A stretch of DNA of 64,000 nt from Falciphora oryzae (GCA_000733355.1 JNVV01000002.1:2809007-2873006); one strand, 5' to 3'. Numbered from the stretch's first letter, positions 1 to 12,722 are shown. Translations and numbers: made by a program. Notes: a model not told the origin generated them from the sequence alone.

Positions 1-141
1 GCATTCCTTTTTCATGCAACTTCTATGTCCTTCCCTCCCGGCTAGCTGCAACTCTCTCCGGGTGATCACTTCCAGTTGATCAGCAGTCGGTATTGCATCA
101 CCATACTCAGGCCTCCTCCTTGGGCTTGGAAACCTCTAACC

Positions 142-2126
142 ATGCAACGACAACCAGTGCCTTTGGCGCTCGCGGCGGCGGCCGGCCTGGCCTACATAAA
201 TGCCAAGGCGGCGGTATGGTACGACACCAAGATGGCGACGGCCGTCGTGCCCGCGGTGGCCAGGATGCATTACAACCGTTACACCGGCAGGCTGAGCTTG
301 TTCTACCAGCTTGAGGAACGCGCCAAGAACCCGATCTCGGCGGATCGTACATTTATTCGCTTTGGCGACAGCTCACACACCTACGCTGAGGTGTACACAC
401 TGGCCCTCCGACATGGCGAGTGGATTCGGAAGAAGTTTGGCGTCAAGAAGGACGACGTTGTGGCTGTCGACTTCATGAACTCGGACAGGTACATCTTCAT
501 CATCCTCGGCCTCTGGGCCATCGGTGCCAAGCCCGCTCTCATCAACTACAACCTGAGGGACAAGTCTCTGGTGCACTGCGTCTCGGCGGCCAAGTCGGCC
601 CTCTGTCTCGTTGATCCCGCGGTTGCCGACGCCATCACGGACGAGGTGCGTCGGGATCTCCCAGGCACACGCTTCGAGCTGTTTGGACCAGAGCTAGAAG
701 CCGAAGTCAACGCCACCGAGCCCGTGCGTCTTCCTGATGAGATCCGGCAGGAGACTCAAGGTCAGGCTGCCATGGGCGTCCTCATCTACACCTCGGGCAC
801 CACCGGCCTCCCCAAGGCCGCGGTGGTGGGTTGGGCGAAAATGACGGTTGCCGGCGGGTTCACGTCGGGTCTGCTTGACCTTAGGACAACGGACGTATAC
901 TATACGGTCCGTCCATGCATCATTTCTGGCTTGTTGTTATGGAGTGGTAAACAGGGAAAACTAACAGATTTGAACAGTGTATGCCCCTGTACCACTCGAC
1001 GGCCATCATCATGGGGCTTTGCACTGTGCTATCCCGTGGCGCAACGTTGGCTATCGGGCGCAAGTTCTCGGTGACGAACTTTTGGAACGATGTGCGCAAA
1101 TGTGAAGCCACTATGATCCAGTACGTCGGCGAGACGTGCCGGTACCTGCTGGCCGCGCCCAAGCACTACGACCCGGCCACGGGTGAGGACCTGGACAAGG
1201 CCCACAAGGTCCGCCTCGCCCACGGCAACGGGCTGCGGCCCGACGTGTGGAAGCAGTTCAAGGAGCGGTTCGGCATCGAGGCCATCGTCGAGTTCTACGG
1301 CGCCACCGAGGGCTCCTTCGCGACTTACAACATCAGCAAGAACGACTTCTCGGTAGGCGCGGTCGGGCGCAACGGATGGATCTATCGGCTCCTCATGTTG
1401 CCAGCCATCGCCTTTGTCGATGTGGACTTTGACACGGACCAGCCGTGGCGCGATCCGAAGACGGGCTTCTGCCGGCGGACGCAGACGGGCGAGCCGGGCG
1501 AGTTCTTGATCAAGGTGCCCTCAGGCGAGGACATGTCGTCGCGGTTCCAGGGCTACTATGGCGACGCCAAGGCTACCGAGTCCAAGATCTTGCGCGGCGT
1601 CTTTTCCAAGGGCGACGCGTGGCTGCGGACTGGCGACGTGATGCGGTTCGACGCCAACGGCCTCCTGTTCTTCCACGACCGCATCGGCGACACGTTCCGC
1701 TGGAAGAGCGAGAACGTCTCGACGCAGGAGGTCAGCAGCGTGCTGGGCCACCACGAGGCCGTGCACGAGGCCAACGTCTACGGCGTCCGCGTGCCGCACG
1801 CCGAGGGCCGAGCGGGCTGCGCGGCGCTGACCGTGAACAACGCGGACAAGCACGGCACCGCCGCCATCCCGCCCTCTATGCTGAGGGACCTCGCTGCGTA
1901 TGCGGAGCGTTCGCTGCCCAAGTTCGCGGTGCCGCTGTTCATCAGGGTCGTCAGCGAGATGCAGTCGACCGGCACCAACAAGCAGCAGAAGCACGACTTG
2001 CGGGCGCAGGGCGTGGACCCGGCCAAGACGGGCGACGATCCGGTCTTCTGGCTGAAGGACAGCGCATATGTGCCCTTCACGCCTGAGGACTGGGCGAGGC
2101 TTAACAGAGGCGACGTGAAGCTCTGA
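142..2126 (+). CDS. FAT1: Very-long-chain acyl-CoA synthetase / fatty acid transporter (Fat1-like)
   Basis: Two exons, 142-906 and 978-2126, joined across a 71-nt phase-0 intron, give 637 residues, close to the usual length of fungal Fat1. The ATG at 142 opens on a short hydrophobic stretch (LALAAAAGLAYINA) expected of a membrane anchor. The AMP-binding P-loop YTSGTTGLPKAAVV lies near residue 216. Splicing restores the family sequence YYTCMPLYHSTA, which fixes the intron. Further on are EFYGATEGSFATYN, the adenylation signature WLRTGDVMRFD and a C-terminal RFWK-like segment (DRIGDTFRWKSENVST). The family activates very-long-chain fatty acids with ATP and CoA at peroxisomal/ER membranes and aids import. 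The C-terminal VKL only loosely resembles a peroxisomal PTS1. I am sure of the family; the choice between transport and peroxisomal roles is inference. Confidence 0.93.
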
Positions 2127-3161
2127 GGAGAAGGGTTATCTTGGTGTCTTACTGTTCTGCTCGTTTTCTTCTCGACTTTTTGCGTCTTTCTCCTTGCTGT
2201 ATCCGGTTTGCAGCTCGATCGAGCTTCTGGAGTTGCGGTGGTGTGGAGTTCAGAGGCCACCATATCTCAGGGAGGCGGCGTTTTGCTTTGTTCTCACGAT
2301 TTCTTCTCCGCTCTTTGGAGCCACATTTGTCTGTCGTTGGAGTTGGCTGGAATGACGGAATGCATAGCTAAGTGGGCACTCAGTGCCTGCTGAAGCCAGC
2401 CTCACAGCCTGCCCATAAGAGAAAGCCTTCTGGTACTCGACAGGTCACGACACCAAATATTCATGTATGTAGATAGAGTAATGTCACAAGATATATTCCG
2501 CCACTACTCAAACCAGCCCCAGCCAGCTTGTCCCTAATCGGTAACATTCATCGGCGAAGCCCAAAGTATCTTGTAGGCCCGCCTCGTTGGAAACGCCACG
2601 AGATGTGCGTGCTCTGGAAGTTGTCTTGCGTGCGCGCTTGGCGCCCAATAAGACGGGTGGGGGCGCATAACCCCGCATGGAGGGGAAAGCAATTGGATCC
2701 CGTCACTGGCTTGTGAGAGCTCGTCCCGCTGACAAAGGCGCCCCGACTTCCTGTGGTCGAGAGGCTATCGGGCTTTTAGGGGCGGCCGACTGCCTTTGAG
2801 GGATGACGAATTGGGCCTTGCAGCTTGCCTCGACTGGGAAGGCAGCCCATTAGCGATGATGGGATCAAATACCAATACTTCGGGCGCAAGAGGTGGGTGG
2901 GTGGGTATTGAGGTAGGCTAGGTATGCAAGAAGCGCAGAATGGTGTAGCTTTGCTGTCGACATTGGCCTCGGATATCATTCCCCGCAGGGCATATAAGGC
3001 ATCGACTCGCACGTTGTGTTCCCCTCCACCCATCTTCCCTTTCTCAGTTTTCACAAAGTTCCATCTACTTTTCGTGATACCCTTTGCTTCAAACCTGCTC
3101 GCATCTTCTCTCTCAAGTCTTTCTGAAGAACGCAGACTATCTCAACCACACCGCTTTCACA
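2127..3161. other. Intergenic: Fat1-like 3' flank and peroxiredoxin promoter
   Basis: No ORF here has coding character. The last 150 bases before the peroxiredoxin ATG are C/T-rich, as in many fungal 5' leaders. GC content drops near 2450-2520, just after the Fat1-like gene. Confidence 0.5.
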
Positions 3162-4043
3162 ATGGCTGACCCGCGTCCTGATCCGTGAGTCCCATCCAGC
3201 CAGGAAGACTCCTCCAGACGCGGCCCAGCATGTATTTACCGCGAGTTATAGTGGCTAACCTGCTGGTTCTCCCGACAGTCTTCGCCTGGGCTACACTGCC
3301 CCCAACTTCAAGGCCGAGACCACCACCGGTCCCATCGACTTCCATGAGTTCATCGGCGACAACTGGGTGATCCTGTTCTCGCACCCCGAGGACTTCACCC
3401 CGGTCTGCACCACCGAGCTCGGCGAGTTCGCCCGCCTCGAGCCCGAGTTCAAGAAGCGCGGCGTCAAGCTGATCGGCCTGTCCGCCAACACGGTGGGCAG
3501 CCACGAGGGCTGGATCAAGGACATCAACGACGTCACCGGCTCCACCGTTGCCTTCCCAATCATCGCCGACAAGGAGCGCAAGGTTGCCTACCTCTACGAC
3601 ATGTGAGTTTGGGCCCCAAGAAGGGGAGGGAGAAAAAGGAGAGGGATGGCTGAAAAATACCCGACATTGGTGCTAACATGCTGCCCCTCGTCCCCTAAAC
3701 TAGGATCGACTACCAGGACACCACCAACGTCGACGAGAAGGGCATCGCCTTCACCATCCGCTCCGTCTACATCATCGACCCCAAGAAGAAGATCCGGACG
3801 ATCCTGTCGTACCCGGCCTCGACGGGCCGCAACTCGGCCGAGGTGCTCCGCATCGTCGACTCGCTCCAGACGGGCGACAAGTGGACGGTGACGACCCCGA
3901 TCAACTGGGTTCCCGGCGACGATGTCATCGTCCACCCCAGCATCAAGGACGAGCAGGCCAAGGAGAAGTTCCCTGAGTTCCGCGCCGTCAAGCCGTACCT
4001 GCGCTTCACCCCTCTGTCCAAGGACAAAACCTCTGCTGCTTAA
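3162..4043 (+). CDS. 1-Cys peroxiredoxin (Prx6/Prx1 type)
   Basis: Three exons (3162-3184, 3279-3602, 3704-4043) encode 228 residues. Introns of 94 and 101 nt have GTGAGT donors and CAG/TAG acceptors and keep the frame. The thioredoxin-fold peroxidatic motif HPEDFTPVCTTELG puts the peroxidatic cysteine at Cys51. GWIKDIN, the PIIADKERKVAYLYDM block and the long C-terminal region (PVNWxPG-like TPINWVPGDDVIV) are typical of 1-Cys enzymes. No second resolving-cysteine motif is visible. The enzyme reduces H2O2, alkyl peroxides and phospholipid peroxides. There is no obvious mitochondrial presequence, so a cytosolic location is inferred. A 23-nt first exon encoding MADPRPDP is unusually small but is supported by splice sites and a good ATG context. 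Confidence 0.95.
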
Positions 4044-7000
4044 AGTAAAAGTATCTAGGTCGGGAAGGGATGGAGTCAAGGGGAGCGAGCGGGATTGTTT
4101 TTTTTTTTTCGCCAGCGGAATCTTCTAGCTTTGGGAAACTCCTATGACGAGCTTTGATAGAGAGCTCTCATACATATACGATTCTATTGGAAGAGCATGA
4201 AATTGCCGGAAGAGCTTTGACATGTGCATATGGACCTAGACTGGACGGGTATGGTTTGTGTGCTATTGCGAGGCAATATTTCTAATGCTATACTAAAGAA
4301 GACCTCTGCCTTTTGAAGCTCCAGCAAGGATAGAAGACACCCGGTCTCACCGGGCGAGCTGGATATATGTCAGTGCTTCGTCTTGTATATGTCTTTACCC
4401 AGTCAATACGCCACGATGTTTGCCCGGGTTTGCACGCAAGACCCCGGGACATGTTGCGCCTGGCTTCCTTGTACACGGCCTGCCGTCATTGGTATCGGAC
4501 GAATCGGCGAGTCGTGGGGCTGCTTCCTCGTGAACAGGACAGTGCAAAAGGTGACGGACAAGGGCCTCAGGTATCAAGGATCGACGGCTCCCAGTTTCCA
4601 AAGCCGAGAGAGGGGAATGGCGAACTTTAGCTTGTGCTCTAGTAGAGAATCATGTACGCACGTGCACGACGTAGTTCAAGAGCGCTCGATCGAGTTCTTC
4701 GGACTTTGAAGTAGGTTCATGCTAAGCCCTTAGTCCTGCGGTCTATCGCAGCACCATCCCCTATGTCCCGCCTGTTCGATGTCGTAATGCCGACAGCCGA
4801 TTCTGGAGATCTGGCGATGCGGACGCCGTCGAATCATTCAATGGTCGAGCTAGCGCTCATAGGGTCTTTCTAGCTCAGTTAGTTGATGGTGACGGCCGAA
4901 TGCTAGCCCATGTATAGGTTTAGGCTTAGCCTTGTCGACGCGGGAAAGGACCCCAATCTATCAACCCCGCATCAAGGAGCGGACTGGCCCCTCATTTGTA
5001 GCAGTCTGAGGCGCTCCGTGAGTGCGCGCTGTCAGGAGTCAGCCGTAATGACTGGTGGCCGGGCGTCCGAGCGGGCAGGATCTAAACATTGGTACGAGCC
5101 AGAACATAGTTCGCTGGGCCTTTGCTGACAGCAGCAAGCACTTCGGGCGCAAACCTGAGATGGGTAAGCCCAGCCGGCGCGCCGATGGAGCCGTCGCCAT
5201 GGCCGGCCGGGCTAGCTGGGGTTGATACGTAGGGGTTCGGAGGCTACTACATAGGCGAGGCCACGTGTGAGCTCGTCTTTTTACCTATTTCACCTTCTCC
5301 ATGCGGCATTTCGTCCGGGAAGAAGCAAACGCAAAGCTTCCATGGACGGGCGCTGATCCGCCCTCTCGCTTCGGGGGGCCGCCGCCGCCCCTAGCCGGTC
5401 GCCCCAAGGCATCCCTGTCCGCCACGTTTTGGGACACCGACGTGGCGCCCGGGTAGGGCCTTGGAAGGGCCTGCCTTTCATGTTTCAGGGACCCCCATCG
5501 CGCCGGCCCGACTGGGACGGAAAAGTCACGTTTCCCGCCACTCAGGAGTCGGCTTGCGCAGCACGCGCCCCGTTCGCGAAGGCGAGTGCTTGTTGTCGGG
5601 AGGTGGAAATCCCCGCAAGGTGCGGTGGAGGGGAGGGAGACAAGACACGGGGTGGTCACGGGGGAGTCGCGAGAGATTTGGACAAGTGAAAGATGGCAAC
5701 CCTCTTGCAATGACGAGGAACAGGGAAGTATGTGGGTAATCTTGCGCTAGTTGGTTCGGTGAGCATCGCATCCATCTCTACAGTACGCACTAACTGTGAG
5801 GCTCGAGTTTTTGTTGGTGGCACTGTCACCCGCGTCAAGGTGGGTGACCCTGGCTGGTGTCCACGGCTTGGGCTGATCCGCGATTGCTCTCCACCTGGCG
5901 TCAATGCTGCGCAGCCCCAGGGCTGGGATCGGAAATACCGGCTGGTGATGCAGCAAGCAGTTTAATAAGACGGAACAGATTGCAATACGAAAATCATCAC
6001 AACTTATTATGAACGGGAACGCGGTGTTCCGATCCGTCGTGAGTCTTCGGCCGCCTGGGCCACGCGATGGACAGGCCGCCGTTGGATTTGCTTTTTCGGG
6101 GCGGCGACTCAAGCTCTCTTTCTTCTAGAACAAACATAATCTCCACGACTCCACGTCGTCTAATTATCCACACAGGAGAATCCCTGGACCAAGCGGCTCT
6201 GATTTTCTAGGTGCCGACCTCGCCAGGCATTTATCTTCTCACAGGTACACCGTATAATTAGGCTCTCGGGGGGCCGGGGCGCGTGGCGGTGCGAGGGTGT
6301 ACCTGGCGAGGCACGTACTACGTCCCAAGGACACAACGACACGGCTTCATATGCAGATGAGTGCAGATACGACAGTACGCTCACATTTACGCCTCCAAAG
6401 GCCGTGGTTTCCCTCGGATGGCCCCCACTCACGCAGGAGATTGTGTGGATGTCGTCCAGGGGCCAAAACGATCTTTTCTTTGTACGATCGGTCGGTGCAA
6501 CGGAGGTGGATTTTTCTCTCTTGTGATGTGCAGACGCCGTGTGTGACATCTAGGTGTGAGGCGGCCCGCCAGCCAACCAGAGGCGGCAGCGGGAGGCAGC
6601 TCCACCGAGAGTGGGCGTGTCGACCGAGCCAACCACCCATGGCTCGTGCTCGCGCGGCTCCTCGATTCGGTTCCCGACTGGCTGGGGCGATTGGTGAGCG
6701 CTTTGGCTCACCCACCATCTCAATTCGATTGCTCAATTCATCCTGCCATAGCCGCCACCGGTCCCCCCTATTTTGTGAAGCTCTTTGTCTGCCACCGGTC
6801 GAGGAGTCGCATTCACCCGAAAGGCACCTGTCAAGCACGCCCGCCTGCAGGTTTCATGCTGGTGCCATGGGCCTGAAAGTCACGGGGCTGTAGCCTGAGT
6901 AGTAGGTGGTAGGGTCAGAGGAGCCGCAAACCACTTCGCCTGCCGGCCCACCCGCAAGTCAAGACAAGGAAGGCCACTGGGCAAACCCTTCGCTGCGCGC

Positions 7001-8165
7001 TTCTCGTTGCCACCAAAAACCGGCGCGGCCGACAAACACAGTCGCCTCATCCTCGTCGCCACGACCACGACCCATGTGAAGGCGCTGCCTCTCGTCCTCG
7101 CCGCGCACCGTGTTCCACAGATCCAGTGTTCCGCCCACTGGGCCAATTCGAGTGTTTCCCCCGCCAACAGGCTCCACGGGGTGACTTGTCAGAAGGGTGT
7201 GTGAATCAAGCGTCGTCTCTTGCGGCCGCGCAAAGCCGTGTGCGGCGCCGCCCCGGCGCACATCTCTCATAACCGCTGCTCCCTCCCCACTCAGCGTCTG
7301 TGCGGTGCGGGCCTGGCCTCGCTCAGCTTTTCTAGACCCTTCGCCCTCTCTCGCCGTACTCGCTTTTCCTGCGGACGAGCATCTGGAAATTACACACTGC
7401 AACCCGGGCCCAGCGGCCTTTCCCATCGAGGTATGTGCCCTGCGAATCCACGCGTGCTCAACGTGCTTCCATGACTCCTTCCACACCTCCTTCCGCGGCC
7501 CCTTTCTGCTTCGCCCCCCGCCCCTGCTGTGTTTCCTGCATCATCGGCTGCCGTTGCGATGCCCGGCAGCGCGCCGACCTGAACAAGCAAGCGCACACTC
7601 CTCTTCGGTACCTGCCACCCTTGACCGCTGCACCTGGCCCCTCGCTCCATCCCGCTTCGCGGCTCCGGGGATGTCCGCACTCGGCCTGCCTGCCTCCCAC
7701 CGCCTCGGACCCCTACCTCCCCTCGTGCCCTGCCTGGCGCGCACCAGCTGCTGCGCCCTGCTTCTGCCCCTTTAACCTCATTCGTCATCCCGTTGGTTCT
7801 TTCTCGGCTCACCCCTGACCCAGCCAAGTGGGCGAGCGTGGCCCCATTTCCACGCCCAAGGTTCATCATCTTTCCCACCCCCTGCTGCCCTGCTTAGCGC
7901 CTCGCGTACACACGTCGCCCAACCCTGGCGGTGGGACGGGGGTTAAGCATTTCTCTCCTCGATTCGTCCCCAATACCTTATACCTGCTGTCGGTCTGCCT
8001 GGTCTGCCTCCCTGCCCGTCTGCCTCCTTCGTGCTCCTCTCACAGTCCGCCCGTCGCATCTCCTTTGCGCCCTCGGCCGCAGCACCGATCGAGCCGCGCC
8101 GTCCCCGATCTGCTCTGGAGTTGGTGTAGGGGGAGGAGTGAGTCTCGGGACTCAACTGACCCGCG
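4044..8165. other. Gene-free 4.1-kb span upstream of the Kelch/BTB gene
   Basis: A 12-nt T tract (4098-4109) lies just after the peroxiredoxin stop. No gene is supportable in the rest: ORFs are short, overlapping GC-rich shadows without family motifs. From about 7000 to 8165 the + strand becomes strongly C/T-rich, as expected of a long leader and promoter for the downstream gene. An intron in this leader is possible but I could not fix one. Confidence 0.45.
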
Positions 8166-11100
8166 ATGAACAATGCAGGCCAAAACGGCGGAGGCGACGT
8201 CTCCCACTTCTCCGACTCCGAGAACGAAGAGCGATCGTTGCCCTCCGTGAAATCCCCCTCCGATATCCTCTCGGGCGTCTACCGCGGCTTCAAGAAGAGC
8301 CAAGAAAACATCGCCCGCCTGACCCGCCAGCCCTCCCAGCGCGGCCTCAAGTCCTTTTCCTCGAGAATACAAGCGGGTCAGACACATCAACATGTCCGGA
8401 ATCTGAGCCTGCAGACCAGTCTCGAGAAACCCTTACCTGAGCCCCCGCCGCACCCCGCCTCCACGCCCGCTACACCGACCCCCACCAACTCTCTGTCGCA
8501 ACAACCCGCCAGCCTAGCTGGGGTGCTGGCTGAAAGACCAGAAAGGCCCAAGATGGAAAGGACGAATACCATGGAATCGATGGCCTCTATGAACTCGATG
8601 AGCTCCATGAACTCGGTTTCGTCTGTCGAGATGCCCCCACTGCGTCAAGGCCTCCACCGGAACCAGCCCGGCGATTTAAGTATGAGCAGCAGCTTTGCGA
8701 GCCTGTCGCGGCAGGAGATGAATGATGAGCCGAGGGAGAACCTGACGCCAAAGAGTGTTGGCCCTCCGTCCGGGGGGCCTTCACCACAGTCTGGCCAGCA
8801 GCAGCGAGGAACGCCGTCGATCGGCCCTGCCGTGGGAACCCCCTCGTCTGCCGGCTCGTCGCACCTCTCTGGCTTGATGTGCAATGTGCACAGGACGACA
8901 GGGAAGGAGCCGCATCCGCTCGTCGGAGCAACGACTACTATTCTTGGGGACAAGCTCTACGTTTTTGGCGGGAGGATATTGTCTCGCAGCCGACCTGCGC
9001 CTCTGACTTCGGACCTCTACGAGCTGGACCTGATCAGGCGGCACTGGACCAAGCTCGACACGACGGGAGATTTGCCGCCCCCACGATACTTTCATTCCAT
9101 GTGCCCACTGGGCGACACAAAGCTTGTCTGCTACGGAGGCATGTCGCCCTCGCCGAGCCAATCATCACCCGGTCAAGAACAGCAGCCCGAGGTTTCAGTC
9201 ATGTCGGACGTCCACATCTACGATGTGCCAACCAAGAAATGGACATTCATCCCCACCCAAGATGCGCCACAGGGACGGTACGCGCATTGCGCTTGCGTGC
9301 TGCCCTCGTCGGCCCATTTTGCTTCCCACAAGGCACCCCTTTCGGCCTTGCACCATAATCCGTCAACTGGCGCCAACGAGGGCAGGATTGGAATCAGCAT
9401 AGACGGCACGGGTGGCGCAGAGATGATTGTGGTTGGAGGACAGGACGGAAACAATCACTACATCGAGCAGATCAGCGTGTTCAACCTGCGGAGCCTCAAG
9501 TGGACTTCCACGCAGCCCCTCGGAAAAAGCTGCGGCGCCTATCGGAGCGTCGTGGCGCCCCTGCTGCCGTCGGTCACCGCCAAGATTGGCAAGGCGAATG
9601 CCAGTGGAATGATGAGGCAGGATAGCATCAGCCACGAGGCCCGCGAGCCTGGATCGTCGATGCTGATCTATTCCAACTACAACTTCCTGGACGTGAAGCT
9701 CGAGCTGCAAATAAGAGGCACTGATGGGTCGCTGTCGGAGAGGCCCATGTCGGGAACCTACTCGCCTCCCGGGCTGCGGTTTCCCAACGGAGGCGTCATC
9801 GACACGCACTTTGTCGTCAGCGGCACGTACCTCACGTCTTCAAAGCAGGAGTATGCCCTTTGGGCGCTCGACCTCAGAAACTTGACTTGGTCCAAGATCG
9901 ACGCCGGAGGCAGTGTTTTCAGCCAAGGAAGTTGGAACAGAGGAGTTCTGTGGAACAGGAGAAACACCTTTGTCGTTCTGGGCAATCGAAAGCGGAGTCT
10001 GGTGGACGACTACAACCACCGGCGGATCAACTTCTCCAACGTCTGTATGGTGGAGCTGGAAGCGTTTGGGTTCTATGACAACCCGAGAAAAACCGCGCCC
10101 ATGTCTGGCTTCGTCTCTGCCAGCAGCCCGTACACTGGACCCGGCCTCAGTCTTGCTCGCAAGGCCGGTGTTACGGCAGGTGGTCGGGCGCACTCGCGGG
10201 CATCCGAAGAGCTAGGCGAGAAGGCCCTGGTCATGCGCGAGCTTGCAGATATGGACATACTTTGCATTGGCGGCGAGCGCATTTCAGTCAACAGCCGGAT
10301 TGTTGCTCGACGATGGGGACCTTATTTCGTCCAGCTCCTCCGCGAAGGCACGGCGACGCAGGATGGTAACGACGCCATCACGCTGCGGTCAACGCCCGGC
10401 GCGAACATGCGCTCGTCGGTCAACACCATCACCCATTCTAGCGGCCGGAACACCATGGAGAGCAACCTGTCGATGGGTACCATGGCGTCGGGCTCTAGCT
10501 CAGCTAGCAACAAACCACCAAGCACCGCCGGGACTAGCATCTCGGGGGCTTCTGCGGGTCTGATGAGCCCGCCAGCGGATCTGTCCACGTTAAACTCGTC
10601 GCCGACCCCCAGGACCCTTCCACCAAACGCAAGGCCGCGGTGCCTATACCTACCCCACACGTATCTGACTCTCCAGGCGCTTTTACACTTCTTGTACACC
10701 AGTAGCTTGGCGCCGCCCAGCTCGCCGCTCTGCACGCCCCAGATCCTCTGCAGCCTATTGCAGATAGCACGCCCCTATAGGATAGATGGCTTGCTTGAGG
10801 CAGTCGTGGAGCGTCTCCATACCCTGCTTGACAGCCGGAACGCGGCGGCGGTCTTCAACGCAACGGCCATGGCTGCTGGTGGTGGCCGAGGCATTGATGG
10901 GTCCCTGAACCCGAACTTCTTTGTTCCCAGTGGCCAACTGGATGCCCTGAGCCCCACAGACTCTATCGGTATGGGCGGACTCGGAGTCGGTGGAAAAGAT
11001 GGGGTTGGCGCTCTCACGGGTCAGACGGCGAACATGAGGCTCAACAACAGCAGCGGGGCGGGGGCGCAGCGTCCCGAAAGCGCAGAGATGTCAGCCACGG

Positions 11101-11327
11101 CCAGCGTCTCTGGAAGCGAGTGGAGCTCGGAGCTCGACAGTGAGAGAGGCGCCGCCCGCGAGGTGTGGAACGGAGAGCTGAGCAGCGTCATCGGACTGCA
11201 GAAGAGGGGCCTCCGGGGCTTGATGGAAGGGCGCAGGATGAGGGAGCGGACGGGCACAAACGCAACCGTGGGCGGCAGCATGGCTGCTGCAAGAGGGCTC
11301 GGCCTGGGCATCGCCGGCAGCTCCTGA
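8166..11327 (+). CDS. Large Kelch-repeat/BTB protein, Mds3/Pmd1/Ral2-like
   Basis: An intronless ORF of 1053 residues. Residues 1-240 are low-complexity, Ser/Pro-rich and probably disordered, with a methionine/serine-rich run near 138-155. Kelch blades follow from about residue 248, with motifs such as KLYVFGG, RYFHSMCPLGDTKLVCYGG, GRYAHCACVLP and EMIVVGGQDG. The region near residue 689 (DMDILCIGGERISVNSRIV) and again near 826 (YLPHTYLTLQALLHFLYTS) reads as a BTB/POZ-like fold split by a Ser/Gly-rich insert. The C-terminus is Gly/Ser-rich. This architecture matches the fungal Mds3/Pmd1 family (regulators of sporulation, pH response and TOR signalling) and S. pombe Ral2. The family is clear; which of those roles applies is inferred. 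Confidence 0.85.
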   Translation: MNNAGQNGGGDVSHFSDSENEERSLPSVKSPSDILSGVYRGFKKSQENIARLTRQPSQRGLKSFSSRIQAGQTHQHVRNLSLQTSLEKPLPEPPPHPASTPATPTPTNSLSQQPASLAGVLAERPERPKMERTNTMESMASMNSMSSMNSVSSVEMPPLRQGLHRNQPGDLSMSSSFASLSRQEMNDEPRENLTPKSVGPPSGGPSPQSGQQQRGTPSIGPAVGTPSSAGSSHLSGLMCNVHRTTGKEPHPLVGATTTILGDKLYVFGGRILSRSRPAPLTSDLYELDLIRRHWTKLDTTGDLPPPRYFHSMCPLGDTKLVCYGGMSPSPSQSSPGQEQQPEVSVMSDVHIYDVPTKKWTFIPTQDAPQGRYAHCACVLPSSAHFASHKAPLSALHHNPSTGANEGRIGISIDGTGGAEMIVVGGQDGNNHYIEQISVFNLRSLKWTSTQPLGKSCGAYRSVVAPLLPSVTAKIGKANASGMMRQDSISHEAREPGSSMLIYSNYNFLDVKLELQIRGTDGSLSERPMSGTYSPPGLRFPNGGVIDTHFVVSGTYLTSSKQEYALWALDLRNLTWSKIDAGGSVFSQGSWNRGVLWNRRNTFVVLGNRKRSLVDDYNHRRINFSNVCMVELEAFGFYDNPRKTAPMSGFVSASSPYTGPGLSLARKAGVTAGGRAHSRASEELGEKALVMRELADMDILCIGGERISVNSRIVARRWGPYFVQLLREGTATQDGNDAITLRSTPGANMRSSVNTITHSSGRNTMESNLSMGTMASGSSSASNKPPSTAGTSISGASAGLMSPPADLSTLNSSPTPRTLPPNARPRCLYLPHTYLTLQALLHFLYTSSLAPPSSPLCTPQILCSLLQIARPYRIDGLLEAVVERLHTLLDSRNAAAVFNATAMAAGGGRGIDGSLNPNFFVPSGQLDALSPTDSIGMGGLGVGGKDGVGALTGQTANMRLNNSSGAGAQRPESAEMSATASVSGSEWSSELDSERGAAREVWNGELSSVIGLQKRGLRGLMEGRRMRERTGTNATVGGSMAAARGLGLGIAGSS

Positions 11328-12722
11328 ACCAAAATAGCTTCGTGGTGCGACCTAGGTGCCCTTTTGTACGCCTTCAATTCCTCCGGCCGGCCTTGGTTCA
11401 CGACTGTTTCTTCTACCCCGGTATTCATACACATTTCACTGGCATCTGTCGCGCTCGATCTAGCATTGAAAACATCCATCCACGATTTCACGAGTATACG
11501 GCCTAAACGTCGCTTTCCCTCTTCAGCTGAGACGTCTGTTGAGGAATTCTACCATACTACTGCCCTGCACTTTGCTTTCCGTCCCCATTCCCAATTCGCG
11601 AAGGACTGTATCTGAATTATGTTGTCTTCCTTCTTCATTCTGTCAATTTAGCTTTTCCTCACGTCGCTCTCCCCTCTTATTTTCCCCTTTTCAACGCTTT
11701 AATACTGCCCTTTTTTCGCGCCCTTCTGGGTCGTTTCTTTGAGACCAATGTCAGAGCTTTGGGTGGGGGAAGAACTGGAAAAAATGAGTCAGGAGGAAAT
11801 GGTGTTGTTTAGATCATATATACCTGGCCATGGCCGGAATGCGATTTTTTCTTTTTGCTTGGAAGGTGGCCCCTTATCGAGTAGTTTGCCGCAGAGTAGC
11901 CAGCAAAGCACGCGGATCGATATCAAGTCTAACCCGCACATGCAAACCTCGTTGTGCCCTTCGCTTGGCAGCTGAGGTTTATCGGAGCGAGTGAGCCGTG
12001 CCAAGATGGTGTGTCTCGCAGTGCTTGCTCCCGAGTATGTCCCCATCTGTGGCACACTGCCGCCCAAGCTACCGCTCGGCTGCCGTAGAGCCTCGGTAGC
12101 TGAGCCGCGGTTCCGGGGACCCCACACAGCTGTTCCCCGGACTGCCGTGCTACCGCAACAATACCGGTGCCAGGTTTGTGGGCGCTGTGCTGTGCTGTTA
12201 ATATGTGCCCCGTGCCTGGGCGGTTGGTTCCTCGATCCCGTGTGGACGTTTCGATTTAACCGGGCCAGCTGGCTAAACCGACAGCAATCTATTTCCACTA
12301 CACGCTAGCGCTGTTTTTGGACGTGCCGTGGTCTCGGAGCTTTTTGCGAACCCGTCGTGCGCATCTAGAAGGTGATGGCGTTCGTCTGGGGCTACCACGG
12401 CCCGTCTTTTGTCACCAATCTATTTTTTGCCATCACGAGGTGCATGCCGAGCCAGCCCATCGGTCCCATGAGGGTAGCATTGTACTCTCGTCCTGAGAGA
12501 CCATCTTGGTTAACAGATGGTGTTTGTTCTATATAATCATGAGTTGCGGCGACTTCCTTTTGCTGCATCCCTGACACCGGGGATTTTCTTCTGCAGGCTT
12601 ATATCCCGCTCGGTTCGACTCTTTCGAGGGCTACCACCGTTGTCGGCAACTTTGCTACTATAGACCCGGGCTTTTCTGGTATTTTTGACGGTCCACAAGC
12701 AAGCATACAAACAGCTGTCATC
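11328..12722. other. Intergenic: Kelch gene 3' flank and LPMO promoter
   Basis: T/C-rich sequence to about 11720 is likely the 3' UTR of the Kelch gene. No gene is supported in the rest. A TATA-like element at 12530-12536 lies about 190 bp before the LPMO ATG. Confidence 0.45.
12530..12536 (+). promoter_or_regulatory. TATA-like element of the AA9 gene
   Basis: TATATAA sits about 190 bp upstream of the ATG at 12723, a usual distance for secreted-enzyme genes of filamentous fungi with a 5' UTR of about 150 bases. It is assigned on position and sequence only. Confidence 0.4.

Noticed and set aside
1445..2086. Long open frames overlapping the Fat1-like exon in other frames (213 and 157 codons)
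   Set aside because: They mirror the GC-rich third-position pattern of the true frame, are Arg/Ala-rich and have no family motif.
4850..4920. tRNA-like stretch (TAGCTCAGTTAGTTGATGG)
   Set aside because: It resembles an A box, but no T-loop GGTTCRANYCC block or acceptor stem pairs with it in the following 60 bases.
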